Positions 38,701-45,428 of a stretch of 64,000 bases of DNA are shown here, in pieces (position 1 is the stretch's first letter; each line of letters starts with the position of its first letter). A model generated the notes under the pieces. That model was not told the DNA's origin, searched no databases, and worked only from the letters and a program-made list of their open reading frames with translations. This stretch comes from Methylocystis sp. B8 (lineage in GTDB: Bacteria > Pseudomonadota > Alphaproteobacteria > Rhizobiales > Beijerinckiaceae). Both the position numbers and the translations under genes were made by a program. The stretch spans positions 248,001-312,000 of the forward strand of contig NZ_VBTZ01000001.1 of the NCBI RefSeq assembly GCF_005771425.1. The letters are read 5' to 3'.

Positions 38701-39241
38701 GCAATATCGGCTCGGCTCGATGTATGAGAAGGGCGTGGGAGTCGAGCGCGACTACGGTCTCGCCCGGCTTTGGTATGAGCGCGCCGCGGGGTCCGGCAAC
38801 GCTCGAGCGATGCATAATTTTGCGGTGCTGCTTGCCGAGGGAGGCGACGGTAAGCCCGACTATGTCGCCGCGGCGGATTGGTTTCGTCGGGCGGCCGAGT
38901 ATGGCGTTCGGGACAGCCAGTTCAATCTCGCGATCCTCTATGCTCGGGGTCTCGGCGTCAGCCGCGATCTGGTGCAAGCCTACGCTTGGCTTTCCGCCGC
39001 CGCCGATCAGGGCGACGATGACGCGGCCAAGAAACGCGACGAAATCGGCGCTCGCCTCGATTCGAGGGAGCTTGCTGCGGCCAAGTCGATCGCGACTGGT
39101 TTTCGCGTAAAGGCGCCAATCCCGGAGGCCAACGACGTTCCCGTGTTCAGGACTGGCGGCGGCGAGGGGGCAAGAGAGCAGCCTCCGGTTAAGCCTCCAG
39201 TCAAAGCGCCCTCGGGAAAACCGCGGGTCTCTCAGCTTTAG
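35750..39241 (+). CDS. PodJ-like polar scaffold: long coiled coil, one membrane helix, periplasmic SEL1 repeats
   Basis: A 1163-residue membrane protein. Residues 60 to about 720 are a long, repeated Asp/Arg/Leu-rich coiled coil with recurrent units of the type ERIDELGKTI, RFDNLESRF, QRIDELRQTF, DRIDRPVE. One membrane helix lies near 840 (PLLLSLAAIMLLIGAYQM), putting the coiled coil inside the cell. The periplasmic end has four SEL1-type repeats (AQYEMGARLVEGRGAARDAK, AQYRLGSMYEKGVGVERDYG, NFAVLLAEGGDGKPDYVAAA, NLAILYARGLGVSRDLVQAY). This matches the PodJ localisation factor of Caulobacter and relatives, which places polar machinery, though a peptidoglycan-binding end is not seen. The frame is open to 35564; ATG 35750 has only a weak ribosome site. 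Confidence 0.75.
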   Translation: MSKAQFPDQGRPESESREVGRGAEAHAEENRDSSEDLIWRSIAALSKARIESRLGEQPSAKAKPIRSALAELESKLALAASEDRGEKFEKGLRGLDQRLSDIARRLDQDAAHQREAKSSAPSDASAAHNAASAQSERAAPGGDAPVHRPLLDAIAQITERQRVLDDALGGSEPASASRMTALQRSIDSVARHLDGFREDAAERGDQQLVMMRQIENVRREIQDMARAIGELAPRASVAAIDTALADLRQRIDLQRDRGVSDETLAPAENIISELRAVIEDLDPTPVVRNLRADVETIGVRLEKLQKGDVAQASAVRELACETHEIKEQLAALMARPLPLEKIEARIIDVTQRVDALRLSCGASGADLGEVATKIRSIIAAETGKGLESFNNRLDRLAQKLDAVVVQTAAARFDELGDRIDELGKTITKRMDRGAADMAPLEALVAKLAEKIDGALDGASHASAFEEIGRRFDNLESRFVESAPSESLARIEAMLAEPNGERQFADLSQRIDELRQTFAARMESATRAGDLGHIAAIEELLRGLDGKLDAALSSDARHLDLQAIERELAQLSFKIDRLDDPLYAPRFSDQNSRLEEIAERLERVHDALAQRVESGARAEKRESELAALIESLADRIDRPVEPAADSEALKSLETQIDALSRRLERIDAGSGALIGFESKIDDLLARLEDTRSETAQAAEEALRRAAAEILRETEKVQQWAARRVRRDDNDDCHVSKDSAAPGTADGQNAESKEVAPLDPMEFLLPVDDRVVDGRGNFSGPLSGAERVGFRTSVQSDFIAAARRATQPATDAASGEGAIGDATPEGGAVVRLGAALRERKRPLLLSLAAIMLLIGAYQMARLSGRDGLIIGPSLRQQEAKAPAKAVLPPSSPETPLASKEAPSIALAERPVAAQQNIDPMPTGAIEATPLSPGDALAAIKRLAVEGDPAAQYEMGARLVEGRGAARDAKAAARWFEKAAETGLVPAQYRLGSMYEKGVGVERDYGLARLWYERAAGSGNARAMHNFAVLLAEGGDGKPDYVAAADWFRRAAEYGVRDSQFNLAILYARGLGVSRDLVQAYAWLSAAADQGDDDAAKKRDEIGARLDSRELAAAKSIATGFRVKAPIPEANDVPVFRTGGGEGAREQPPVKPPVKAPSGKPRVSQL

Positions 39242-39355
39242 AACCGACCTCGCCGCGCCATTAACGGTTCGTGTACGGGATCGCTTCTATTGTCAGCTCG
39301 ACCGAGCCTCTTGGCGCCGCGCGCGTATGTGCAGGGCTCGCCATCTTTGGAGACT

Positions 39356-39652
39356 ATGATGCGCAGAACAATCGCGACGCTTTCGGCGGCCTTGGCTCTC
39401 AGCGCCGCAGCGCTGGCGTCCGCCGCGCCAGCGCGCGCCGATTCCGCGGGGCCGGCCATTGCGGCGGGCATTGGCGGATTTGCGCTTGGAGCGATCACCG
39501 GCGGGGCGCTCGCCAATTCTGCGCCACCCGTGGTCTATGCGCCTGCGCCTGTCTATGTCGCGCCGCCGCCCGTCTGCTGGGTTGAGCGCCGTCCGATCTT
39601 CGACGAATATGGCGTGGTGATTGGTTCCCGTCCCCGCCGCATTTGCGAGTGA
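39356..39652 (+). CDS. small secreted glycine/proline-rich protein
   Basis: A 98-residue exported protein with signal peptide TIATLSAALALSAAALASAA. The mature chain begins with a glycine-zipper-like stretch (GPAIAAGIGGFALGAITGGA), continues VVYAPAPVYVAPPPVCWVER and ends IGSRPRRICE with two cysteines. This composition is common among small outer-membrane or periplasmic proteins of Hyphomicrobiales. No function can be given. Two adjacent ATGs (39356, 39359) follow GGAG; the second has the better spacing. Confidence 0.7.
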   Translation: MMRRTIATLSAALALSAAALASAAPARADSAGPAIAAGIGGFALGAITGGALANSAPPVVYAPAPVYVAPPPVCWVERRPIFDEYGVVIGSRPRRICE

Positions 39653-39714
39653 CGGGCGCGTCTTACGGCGACGCGGCCCATGAAAAAGCCGCGTCCTTAC
39701 GTTAAATTCGCGGC

Positions 39715-40890
39715 ATGAAGGCAAATCATCTTTTCGCGGCCTTGGCCGTGCTGCTGTTCGCGGCCGCTCCGGCGCGCGCCGAATGGTCTGGCTGCCTCTC
39801 GAGCCTGCGAGGCGACGCGGCAGGAGCCGGCGTCAGCCGGCAGACGATTGCGTCGGCGACGGATGGGCTCACCCCCAACGACGCCGTTAGCTTCATGGAC
39901 AAGCAGCCAGAGTTCACGACGCCCGTCTGGGACTATGTCGCCGGCCTCCTCGACGAGGAGCGTGTCGAAGAAGGACGCGTCATGCTGCGCCAGCATGCGC
40001 GCGTGCTGCATGCCGCTGAAAGCCGCTATGGCGTAGACGCGCCGACCATTGTCGCCGTGTGGGGCGTCGAGTCTGATTTCGGCAAGAGCTTCGGCAAGCG
40101 CCCCGTGGTCCAGAGCCTCGCGACGCTCGCCTGCGAAGCGCCGCGCCGCAATGACTATTGGCGTAAGGAATTCATCGCCGCGCTGAGAATTCTCGATAGC
40201 GGCGACATCGCGCCAGAGGAATTCTACGGCTCCTGGGCCGGCGCCTTCGGCCATACGCAGTTCATGCCGTCGACCTTTCTTAGAATGGCTGTCGATCTCG
40301 ACGGCGACGGAAGGCGCAACATTGCAAGCTCGGCGGCCGACTCGCTCGGCTCGACGGCGAATTATCTGCGCAAGAGCGGCTGGCGTTCTGGCATGCCTTG
40401 GGGCTTCGAAGTGCGTCTGCCGGAAGGCTATTCCGGACCTTCCGGGCGGGGACATCGGCAGTCCATGGGCTTCTGGCAGTCGCGCGGCATCATGCGCCTC
40501 GACGGTAGCGGCTTGGGCGATGGCGCTGCGGCGCTGCTGCTGCCGGCCGGCCGTAGCGGGCCGGCGTTTCTCGTTACAAAAAACTTCGATGCGATCTATA
40601 CTTATAACGCAGCTGAGTCATACGCGCTGGCGATCTGCGTCCTGTCCGACATGCTGCGTGGCCGGCCAGGCATTCAGACGCCGTGGCCGACCGACGATCC
40701 GGGCCTGTCACGCGCCGAGCGGCGGGAATTGCAGGCGCTGCTCACCCGTAATGGCTATGACGTCGGCGACTCCGACGGGGTGATCGGAACAAAGACCAAA
40801 GAGGCGATCGCCGATTTCCAGTCGCGCGCCGGCCTCGAGCGCAATGGCCGGGCTAGCCTAAAGGTTCTTAACGCCCTGCGCGGGCGGTAG
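39715..40890 (+). CDS. lytic murein transglycosylase (MltB-like) with peptidoglycan-binding domain
   Basis: Periplasmic enzyme that cleaves the glycan strand with 1,6-anhydro product formation. 391 residues: signal peptide (AALAVLLFAAAPARA), SLT domain with the catalytic glutamate E119 in VAVWGVESDFGKSFG, the GAFGHTQFMPSTFLRMAVDL motif, NIASSAADSLGSTANYLRKS, and a C-terminal PG_binding_1 module (LQALLTRNGYDVGDSDGVIG). There is no lipobox, so it is a soluble family member. The last 33 bases overlap the end of the AI-2E-family gene on the other strand. Confidence 0.93.
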   Translation: MKANHLFAALAVLLFAAAPARAEWSGCLSSLRGDAAGAGVSRQTIASATDGLTPNDAVSFMDKQPEFTTPVWDYVAGLLDEERVEEGRVMLRQHARVLHAAESRYGVDAPTIVAVWGVESDFGKSFGKRPVVQSLATLACEAPRRNDYWRKEFIAALRILDSGDIAPEEFYGSWAGAFGHTQFMPSTFLRMAVDLDGDGRRNIASSAADSLGSTANYLRKSGWRSGMPWGFEVRLPEGYSGPSGRGHRQSMGFWQSRGIMRLDGSGLGDGAAALLLPAGRSGPAFLVTKNFDAIYTYNAAESYALAICVLSDMLRGRPGIQTPWPTDDPGLSRAERRELQALLTRNGYDVGDSDGVIGTKTKEAIADFQSRAGLERNGRASLKVLNALRGR

Positions 40891-42054
40891 GTCCGGCGAC
40901 GTCTCCACGTCGAAATCCGGCTCGACCGCGTTTTCGCTAACGGTCTTGAGGTCGTCGGCGATCCAGGCCTTGGTCAGCTCCCAGACGACGGCGAGAACGA
41001 CCGGCCCAGCGAATAGGCCGGCCACCCCATGGGCGAGCACGCCGCCGATCACGCCGACGAAAATCACTGGGATCGGCGTCGACAAGCCATGCGCGAAGAT
41101 GAAAGGCTTCAGCACATTGTCCATGTAGTTGACGCTGAGCATGCAGATCGTCAGCGCCAATGCTGGACCCGCCGCCAGGGTCGTCCAAGCCCAGAAGATG
41201 ACCGGCGCGACGATCAGCAGCGGGCCGATCTGGATGATGCCGAGCACGAGAATGGCGATGGTCAGCAGGCTCGCGCCCGGCACATCGGCGAGATACATGC
41301 CCGCCCCGCCGACAACGGCTTGCATCAGCGACAGGCCCATGACGCCGCGCGAAACGGCGTTGATCGTGGCGCCGGCGAGATCGACAAATTTCTCGCCGCT
41401 TGAGGGATCGATGCGCCGCGACAGGGCGCGCGCGCCCGCGAGCATTTGCGGCGCGGCGGCGAGAATGAAGCCCATAAGCAGGACGGAGACGAGGAATTTG
41501 AGCGTGCCGGCGCCGGCGCTCTTCGCCATGTCGAGCAAAAATTCTCCGGCGGGCTTCAGTTGCGGTAGAATTTGCGTGAAGGCGCTGCGCAGATTGGTCG
41601 AAGCGAGCAGCCAGAAGGAATAAAGCTGCTCGCCGACGAAGGGCCATCCTTTGATCGACGCCGGCGGCGGCGGGACGGCGATGTCGCCGGTCTCGATCCC
41701 CTCCATCACCGACTTGATGGGGTCGATCGCGCCGACCGCCATCCATGTGACCGGACCGATGATCAGCACGAGTCCGGCGATCGTCATCAATACGGCGGCA
41801 GTGATGGGCCGTCCGCCTAACAATTCGGCCAGCACGCGGAAAATCGGATAGAGCGCCACGGCGAGCACGACGCTCCAAAGAATGATCGCTGCAAAAGGCA
41901 GGATGATGATGAAGGTCCAGTAGAGCAGCGCGCCGATCGCGAACAGGCGGATGGCCAGTTCGATGACCATCGCATTGAAGCGGCGCTCGACGCCGTTAAT
42001 GCCGTTGGGCAGATCGATCACCGGCGTTCTCTCGCCATCCCGCGACTTTTGCAT
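40858..42054 (-). CDS. AI-2E-family transporter (PerM/YdiK-like permease)
   Basis: Inner-membrane protein of 398 residues with about eight hydrophobic helices (for example TFIIILPFAAIILWSVVLAV, LMTIAGLVLIIGPVTWMAVG, LKFLVSVLLMGFILAAAPQM). It carries the family's late motif GVIGGVLAHGVAGLFAGPVV. The family (PF01594) includes TqsA and PerM; substrates are mostly unproven and antiporter roles have been shown for some members. Its 3' end overlaps the convergent transglycosylase gene by 33 bases. Start ATG 42054. Confidence 0.88.
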   Translation of the reverse strand: MQKSRDGERTPVIDLPNGINGVERRFNAMVIELAIRLFAIGALLYWTFIIILPFAAIILWSVVLAVALYPIFRVLAELLGGRPITAAVLMTIAGLVLIIGPVTWMAVGAIDPIKSVMEGIETGDIAVPPPPASIKGWPFVGEQLYSFWLLASTNLRSAFTQILPQLKPAGEFLLDMAKSAGAGTLKFLVSVLLMGFILAAAPQMLAGARALSRRIDPSSGEKFVDLAGATINAVSRGVMGLSLMQAVVGGAGMYLADVPGASLLTIAILVLGIIQIGPLLIVAPVIFWAWTTLAAGPALALTICMLSVNYMDNVLKPFIFAHGLSTPIPVIFVGVIGGVLAHGVAGLFAGPVVLAVVWELTKAWIADDLKTVSENAVEPDFDVETSPDLPPAQGVKNL

Positions 42055-42158
42055 CGCAATAGAGTGAAGATTTGGCGGGCGTCTGACAAGAGAGCTTTAC
42101 GTCACGGGCGTTCCGGATCGCCAGCGACGGATTGCAGCCATAAGGCTACGCTTGCGGC

Positions 42159-42356
42159 CTAATAGCCGCCGCTTCCAACCAAAGGATGGATGCCGCCTAG
42201 TCCCTTGGGATCGGCCTGCCGGCTGCGTTTGCCGGTTTTGGTCCCTTGGTCCGACTTTGACGCCGAAACAGACTTAGCGGCGGTCTTTGAGGATGCGGCG
42301 GAGACGGGTGGCGCAGCGACCGCGCAGAGGAGAATTAAAGCAAGAAGAAAGCGCAT
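42159..42356 (-). CDS. small secreted basic protein
   Basis: A 65-residue exported protein: signal peptide MRFLLALILLCAVAAPPVSA, then a Ser/Lys-rich mature chain (SVSASKSDQGTKTGKRSRQA) ending LGGIHPLVGSGGY. No domain is recognised. The frame is open to 42602, but that part is antisense to the RNase D gene; ATG 42356 has GGGGG about eight bases upstream and gives a clean signal. It may be specific to this genus. Confidence 0.6.
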   Translation of the reverse strand: MRFLLALILLCAVAAPPVSAASSKTAAKSVSASKSDQGTKTGKRSRQADPKGLGGIHPLVGSGGY

Positions 42357-42506
42357 GCGGGTTAACCCCCTCGAAGCGAAAAGCCTGCAAGGCTTACATA
42401 GTCCGGCTTTGCTTGGGAGCGAGACCGGCGCGCGACGCGAGCGCTTCGACAAGTTTTGCGCATTTTGCGATAGACTACTCGCTCCACATCGAACGATTCG
42501 AGCCGC

Positions 42507-43121
42507 ATGACCATCCGCTTGCATCAGGGCGATCTCCCCGAGGGGATCGGCGCTGGCTCTATTGTCGCGATCGACACAGAGACCTTGGGCCTCAATCCGC
42601 ATCGCGACCGGCTGTGCCTAGCGCAGCTCTCTTTCGGCGACGGCAACGCCGAGCTTGTTCAGTTCGCCAAGGGTCAGACCCGAGCGCCCAATCTCGAACG
42701 CCTGCTCGCCGACCCCGCCATTTTGAAAGTCTTCCACTTCGCGCGTTTCGATATCGCCATATTGGCCAAGACCTTCGGCTTCGTTCCCGCGCCGGTCTAT
42801 TGCACCAAGATCGCCTCTAGGCTCGTCCGAACCTATACGGACCGGCATGGCCTCAAGGATCTCGTGCGCGAGCTTTTGGGCGTGGAGATATCGAAGCAGC
42901 AGCAGTCGTCCGACTGGGGCGCGCCAATGCTTTCCGAGGCGCAGCAGGCCTATGCGGCCTCGGACGTTCTCTATCTGCACCAGCTGAAGGAGAGGCTCGA
43001 CGCCATGCTCGCCCGCGAGGGCCGCGCCGAGCTGGCGCAAGCCTGTTTTGAGTTTCTGCCCACACGCGCGCGCCTCGACCTCGCTGGCTGGCCGGATACG
43101 GACATTTTCGCCCATGAATGA
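42507..43121 (+). CDS. rnd: short ribonuclease D-type 3'-5' exonuclease
   Basis: DEDD-family exonuclease of 204 residues for tRNA and other RNA 3' processing. It keeps the exonuclease motifs: DTETLGL (DEDD motif I), FHFARFDIAILAKTFG (motif II) and YAASDVLYLHQLKERL (motif III with Tyr, the DEDDy type). The HRDC domains of E. coli RNase D are absent, as in many alphaproteobacterial homologues. It heads a run of plus-strand genes continuing with lptC and lptA, with 50 bases to lptC, so co-transcription is plausible. Confidence 0.9.
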   Translation: MTIRLHQGDLPEGIGAGSIVAIDTETLGLNPHRDRLCLAQLSFGDGNAELVQFAKGQTRAPNLERLLADPAILKVFHFARFDIAILAKTFGFVPAPVYCTKIASRLVRTYTDRHGLKDLVRELLGVEISKQQQSSDWGAPMLSEAQQAYAASDVLYLHQLKERLDAMLAREGRAELAQACFEFLPTRARLDLAGWPDTDIFAHE

Positions 43122-43171
43122 GGCGGTTACGCCGCCTCGAATTCGCCACCTCCGCGCCTCATGATCACGCC

Positions 43172-43873
43172 ATGACCGACGCTTTCCCGACGCCCAACGC
43201 CCGCGACCGTATCGGCGCGTTTGTCGCGCCGCGACAAACCGCTTTTCCGGAGGCGCTGCGCCATACGGCGCGGGTCGCTCGTCTGCGCCGCTGGATTCTG
43301 TGGGGGGCAGGCGGCGTCATCGGCATCGTCGCACTCGGCCTGCTCATCAGTTCGCTGCGCTTTCTGCCGGTCGTAAGCGTGGCGCGCGTCGCGCTCAAGG
43401 GCTCCCACATCGTCATTGAAAGCCCGAAACTCGTCGGCTACCGCAAGGACGGGCGCCCTTATGAGGTGCGTGGGGCGATCGGCATGCAGGACTTGACGAA
43501 GCCTGATATTTTCGAATTGGAGCATCTCGAAGTCAGGGTCGAGAACACTCACGACAGTTCGATCGTGCTCACGGCCGAGAAGGGCGTTTACAATCGAAAG
43601 GCCGATCATGCCGACATGAGCGGCGGCGTTAACATCCGCAATGAGAAGAGTTTCGACATGCGGCTCGAGTCGGCCGTCATGGATTTCAAGGCCAGCGTGA
43701 TGACCTCAAACAAGCCCGTCCTGTTGAAGATCGAGGGGGGCGAGGTCGTGGCGCAGTCGGTGGAATTCTCGCAAAATGAGCGGCGCGCGACCTTCGAAGG
43801 CGGGGTGCATTCGGTGCTATACGGCCACGGCGACGCGCCCGCGCCATCTTCGGGCGCTGCGACCAAAGGCTAA
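43172..43873 (+). CDS. lptC: LPS export protein LptC
   Basis: Single-pass inner-membrane protein of the LPS transport bridge, taking LPS from the LptBFG extractor and passing it to LptA. The 233 residues have a cytoplasmic head of about 45, one helix (WILWGAGGVIGIVALGLLIS), then the beta-jellyroll periplasmic domain (GRPYEVRGAIGMQDLTKPDI, LTAEKGVYNRKADHADMSGG, VNIRNEKSFDMRLESAVMDF). Length and head are typical of alphaproteobacterial LptC. ATG 43172 is chosen over the frame opening at 43118. The lptA start follows the stop immediately. Confidence 0.9.
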   Translation: MTDAFPTPNARDRIGAFVAPRQTAFPEALRHTARVARLRRWILWGAGGVIGIVALGLLISSLRFLPVVSVARVALKGSHIVIESPKLVGYRKDGRPYEVRGAIGMQDLTKPDIFELEHLEVRVENTHDSSIVLTAEKGVYNRKADHADMSGGVNIRNEKSFDMRLESAVMDFKASVMTSNKPVLLKIEGGEVVAQSVEFSQNERRATFEGGVHSVLYGHGDAPAPSSGAATKG

Positions 43874-44398
43874 ATGCTCCACTTCGTCCTTTTTCTTTTC
43901 GCTGCGCTCGTCGCGGCGGCGCCGGCAAACGCCCAAGGGCGTTCCGGCGGCATCTTGCCGGGCGCAACGGCCAAGGACCCGCTCAATATCGACGCGGGAA
44001 AGCTCGATTATTTCGAGAAAGAGCAGAAGCTCATCTACTCTGGCAGCGTGATCGTCACGAATGGACCGTCGACGCTCAAGGCGACGCGCCTCATCATCTT
44101 TTTAGAGGGAAAAGGCGATCAGGCGGCCGCGACGACCAACGATCGCGTCAAACACATCGACGTTGAAGGACCGGTGACGCTCGTCTCAAAGGATCAGATC
44201 GGGACTGGCGATCGGGGCAGCTACGAGAAGAGCGAAAACAAGGTCTATCTCATAGGCAATGTAACCCTGACTCAGGGCGAGAATATCGTTAAGGGCGACA
44301 AGCTCGTCTATGACGTGACGACTGGCATGGCGACCGTTCAAGGCGGCGCGGCGCAGGGCGGACGAGTGCGCAGCACCTTCATGCCAAAGAACCAATAA
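43874..44398 (+). CDS. lptA: LPS transport protein LptA
   Basis: Periplasmic bridge protein that oligomerises between LptC and LptD and carries LPS across the periplasm. The 174 residues have a signal peptide (VLFLFAALVAAAPANA) and the OstA-type beta fold: LNIDAGKLDYFEKEQKLIYS, GSVIVTNGPSTLKATRLIIF, TGDRGSYEKSENKVYLIGNV, ENIVKGDKLVYDVTTGMATV. It abuts lptC with no gap. The usual next genes lptB and rpoN do not follow; a minus-strand transglycosylase converges after ten bases, so the ATPase must be elsewhere. Confidence 0.92.
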   Translation: MLHFVLFLFAALVAAAPANAQGRSGGILPGATAKDPLNIDAGKLDYFEKEQKLIYSGSVIVTNGPSTLKATRLIIFLEGKGDQAAATTNDRVKHIDVEGPVTLVSKDQIGTGDRGSYEKSENKVYLIGNVTLTQGENIVKGDKLVYDVTTGMATVQGGAAQGGRVRSTFMPKNQ

Positions 44399-44408
44399 TT
44401 TTTGGAAG

Positions 44409-44912
44409 TTAGTGCGTGGCTGACGCTGACGTCACAAGCTGATCGAGCATGCGCTTGCGCTTGGCTTCATAGTAATAGCCGCCGGCGTAAAGCTTGATCG
44501 CTCGCGCTTCATTGCCGCCGCTCACCTTATAGGCGTTGGCGAGATAAGGCACCGCAAAGGCGAGATTGGTGTCAGCGTCGAGAAGACCGCTCGCCGGCCC
44601 GTCGTAGCCCATGTGCCGCGCTGTGTCGTGACGGATCTGCATCAGCCCCCAATAGGGTCCGTGCCTGGCGTTGGGATTGTAATTGCTCTCGCGGCGGATC
44701 GAGCGGTGAATGAGCGATTCGGGAATGTCGTAGATTCGGGCGTAATGGGCGATCCGCGCATGGAGCGCATCCTGGCCCGAAAGCTGGGTCTCTTGTGCGG
44801 CCTCGTCATAGGCGGCGGGGGCGGCGGCGACTGGCGACTCCTGCGGCGCGCAGCCTGCGAGCAACAGGGTCCCGAAAACGGCAAGGGCCGCGGTCCCGCG
44901 GAATAATCTCAT
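44409..44912 (-). CDS. lytic transglycosylase-domain lipoprotein
   Basis: A 167-residue outer-membrane-type lipoprotein: lipobox LLLAGC with C21 as the lipidation site, then a short Ala/Pro linker and a minimal SLT domain. The catalytic glutamate is E75 in RSIRRESNYNPNARHGPYWG, followed by LMQIRHDTARHMGYDGPASG and a Tyr-rich end (IKLYAGGYYYEAKR). Probably a small glycan-cleaving enzyme. The start ATG 44912 is nine bases after GAGGGA. It converges on lptA. Confidence 0.88.
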   Translation of the reverse strand: MRLFRGTAALAVFGTLLLAGCAPQESPVAAAPAAYDEAAQETQLSGQDALHARIAHYARIYDIPESLIHRSIRRESNYNPNARHGPYWGLMQIRHDTARHMGYDGPASGLLDADTNLAFAVPYLANAYKVSGGNEARAIKLYAGGYYYEAKRKRMLDQLVTSASATH

Positions 44913-45054
44913 CTTAAAAAATCCCTCACTGGCCGCCCACAGCCCAGCCTGCGAATGCGCCATGCCCAAATGGCGAATTCGTGGCGGTCACGCTTTGGCG
45001 AGTTGATTTCTGGGGGCAGCCGACTACCTGCCGCTATCGGGAATGAGGCAGGCG

Positions 45055-45381
45055 ATGGCGCAAAAGCAGTCGAAGAGCGGCCAGGCGGCGAAAGGCTCAA
45101 AGACCGCAACCAAATACTGGTCGGGCGACGTCACGCGCCACAGCGACGCGCTCGATCTCGAGTCAGGCGTGTTCACCTGGGACGATCCGGCCAAGATCGC
45201 CCACTCCCTGAAGCGTTCGGCGGAGAAGAGCGACCGGCGCAAGTCGGAGCCATATCGCTCCGCCATGTCGATGCTGACGTTCTACGTCAACAGAGCCGGC
45301 AAGGATTTGTCCAATGAGCGCCGGAAGGTTCTGGAACAGGCGAAGGACGAATTGCGCAAGGCGTTCGGGCGGGAAAGCTAA
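45055..45381 (+). CDS. DUF3175 family protein
   Basis: A 108-residue basic cytoplasmic protein with the DUF3175 core: YWSGDVTRHSDALDLESGVF, then WDDPAKIAHSLKRSAEKS, KSEPYRSAMSMLTFYVNRAG and DLSNERRKVLEQAKDELRK. The family is of unknown role and is frequent in soil proteobacteria; its Lys/Arg-rich head suggests nucleic acid contact. ATG 45055 follows AGGCAGG closely; an in-frame ATG at 45043 lacks a ribosome site. It ends at a strong bidirectional terminator. Confidence 0.85.
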   Translation: MAQKQSKSGQAAKGSKTATKYWSGDVTRHSDALDLESGVFTWDDPAKIAHSLKRSAEKSDRRKSEPYRSAMSMLTFYVNRAGKDLSNERRKVLEQAKDELRKAFGRES

Positions 45382-45395
45382 AACCGAGCAAATCA

Positions 45396-45422
45396 AGGGA
45401 GCGACAAAATCAGTCGCTCCCT
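45396..45422. terminator. bidirectional terminator
   Basis: AGGGAGCGAC pairs perfectly with GTCGCTCCCT (10 bp, loop AAAATCA). It separates the convergent DUF3175 and AIPR genes. The T runs are broken on both sides (CTACCTTT on plus, TTGATTT on minus), so efficiency is moderate. Confidence 0.75.
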
Positions 45423-45428
45423 CTACCT

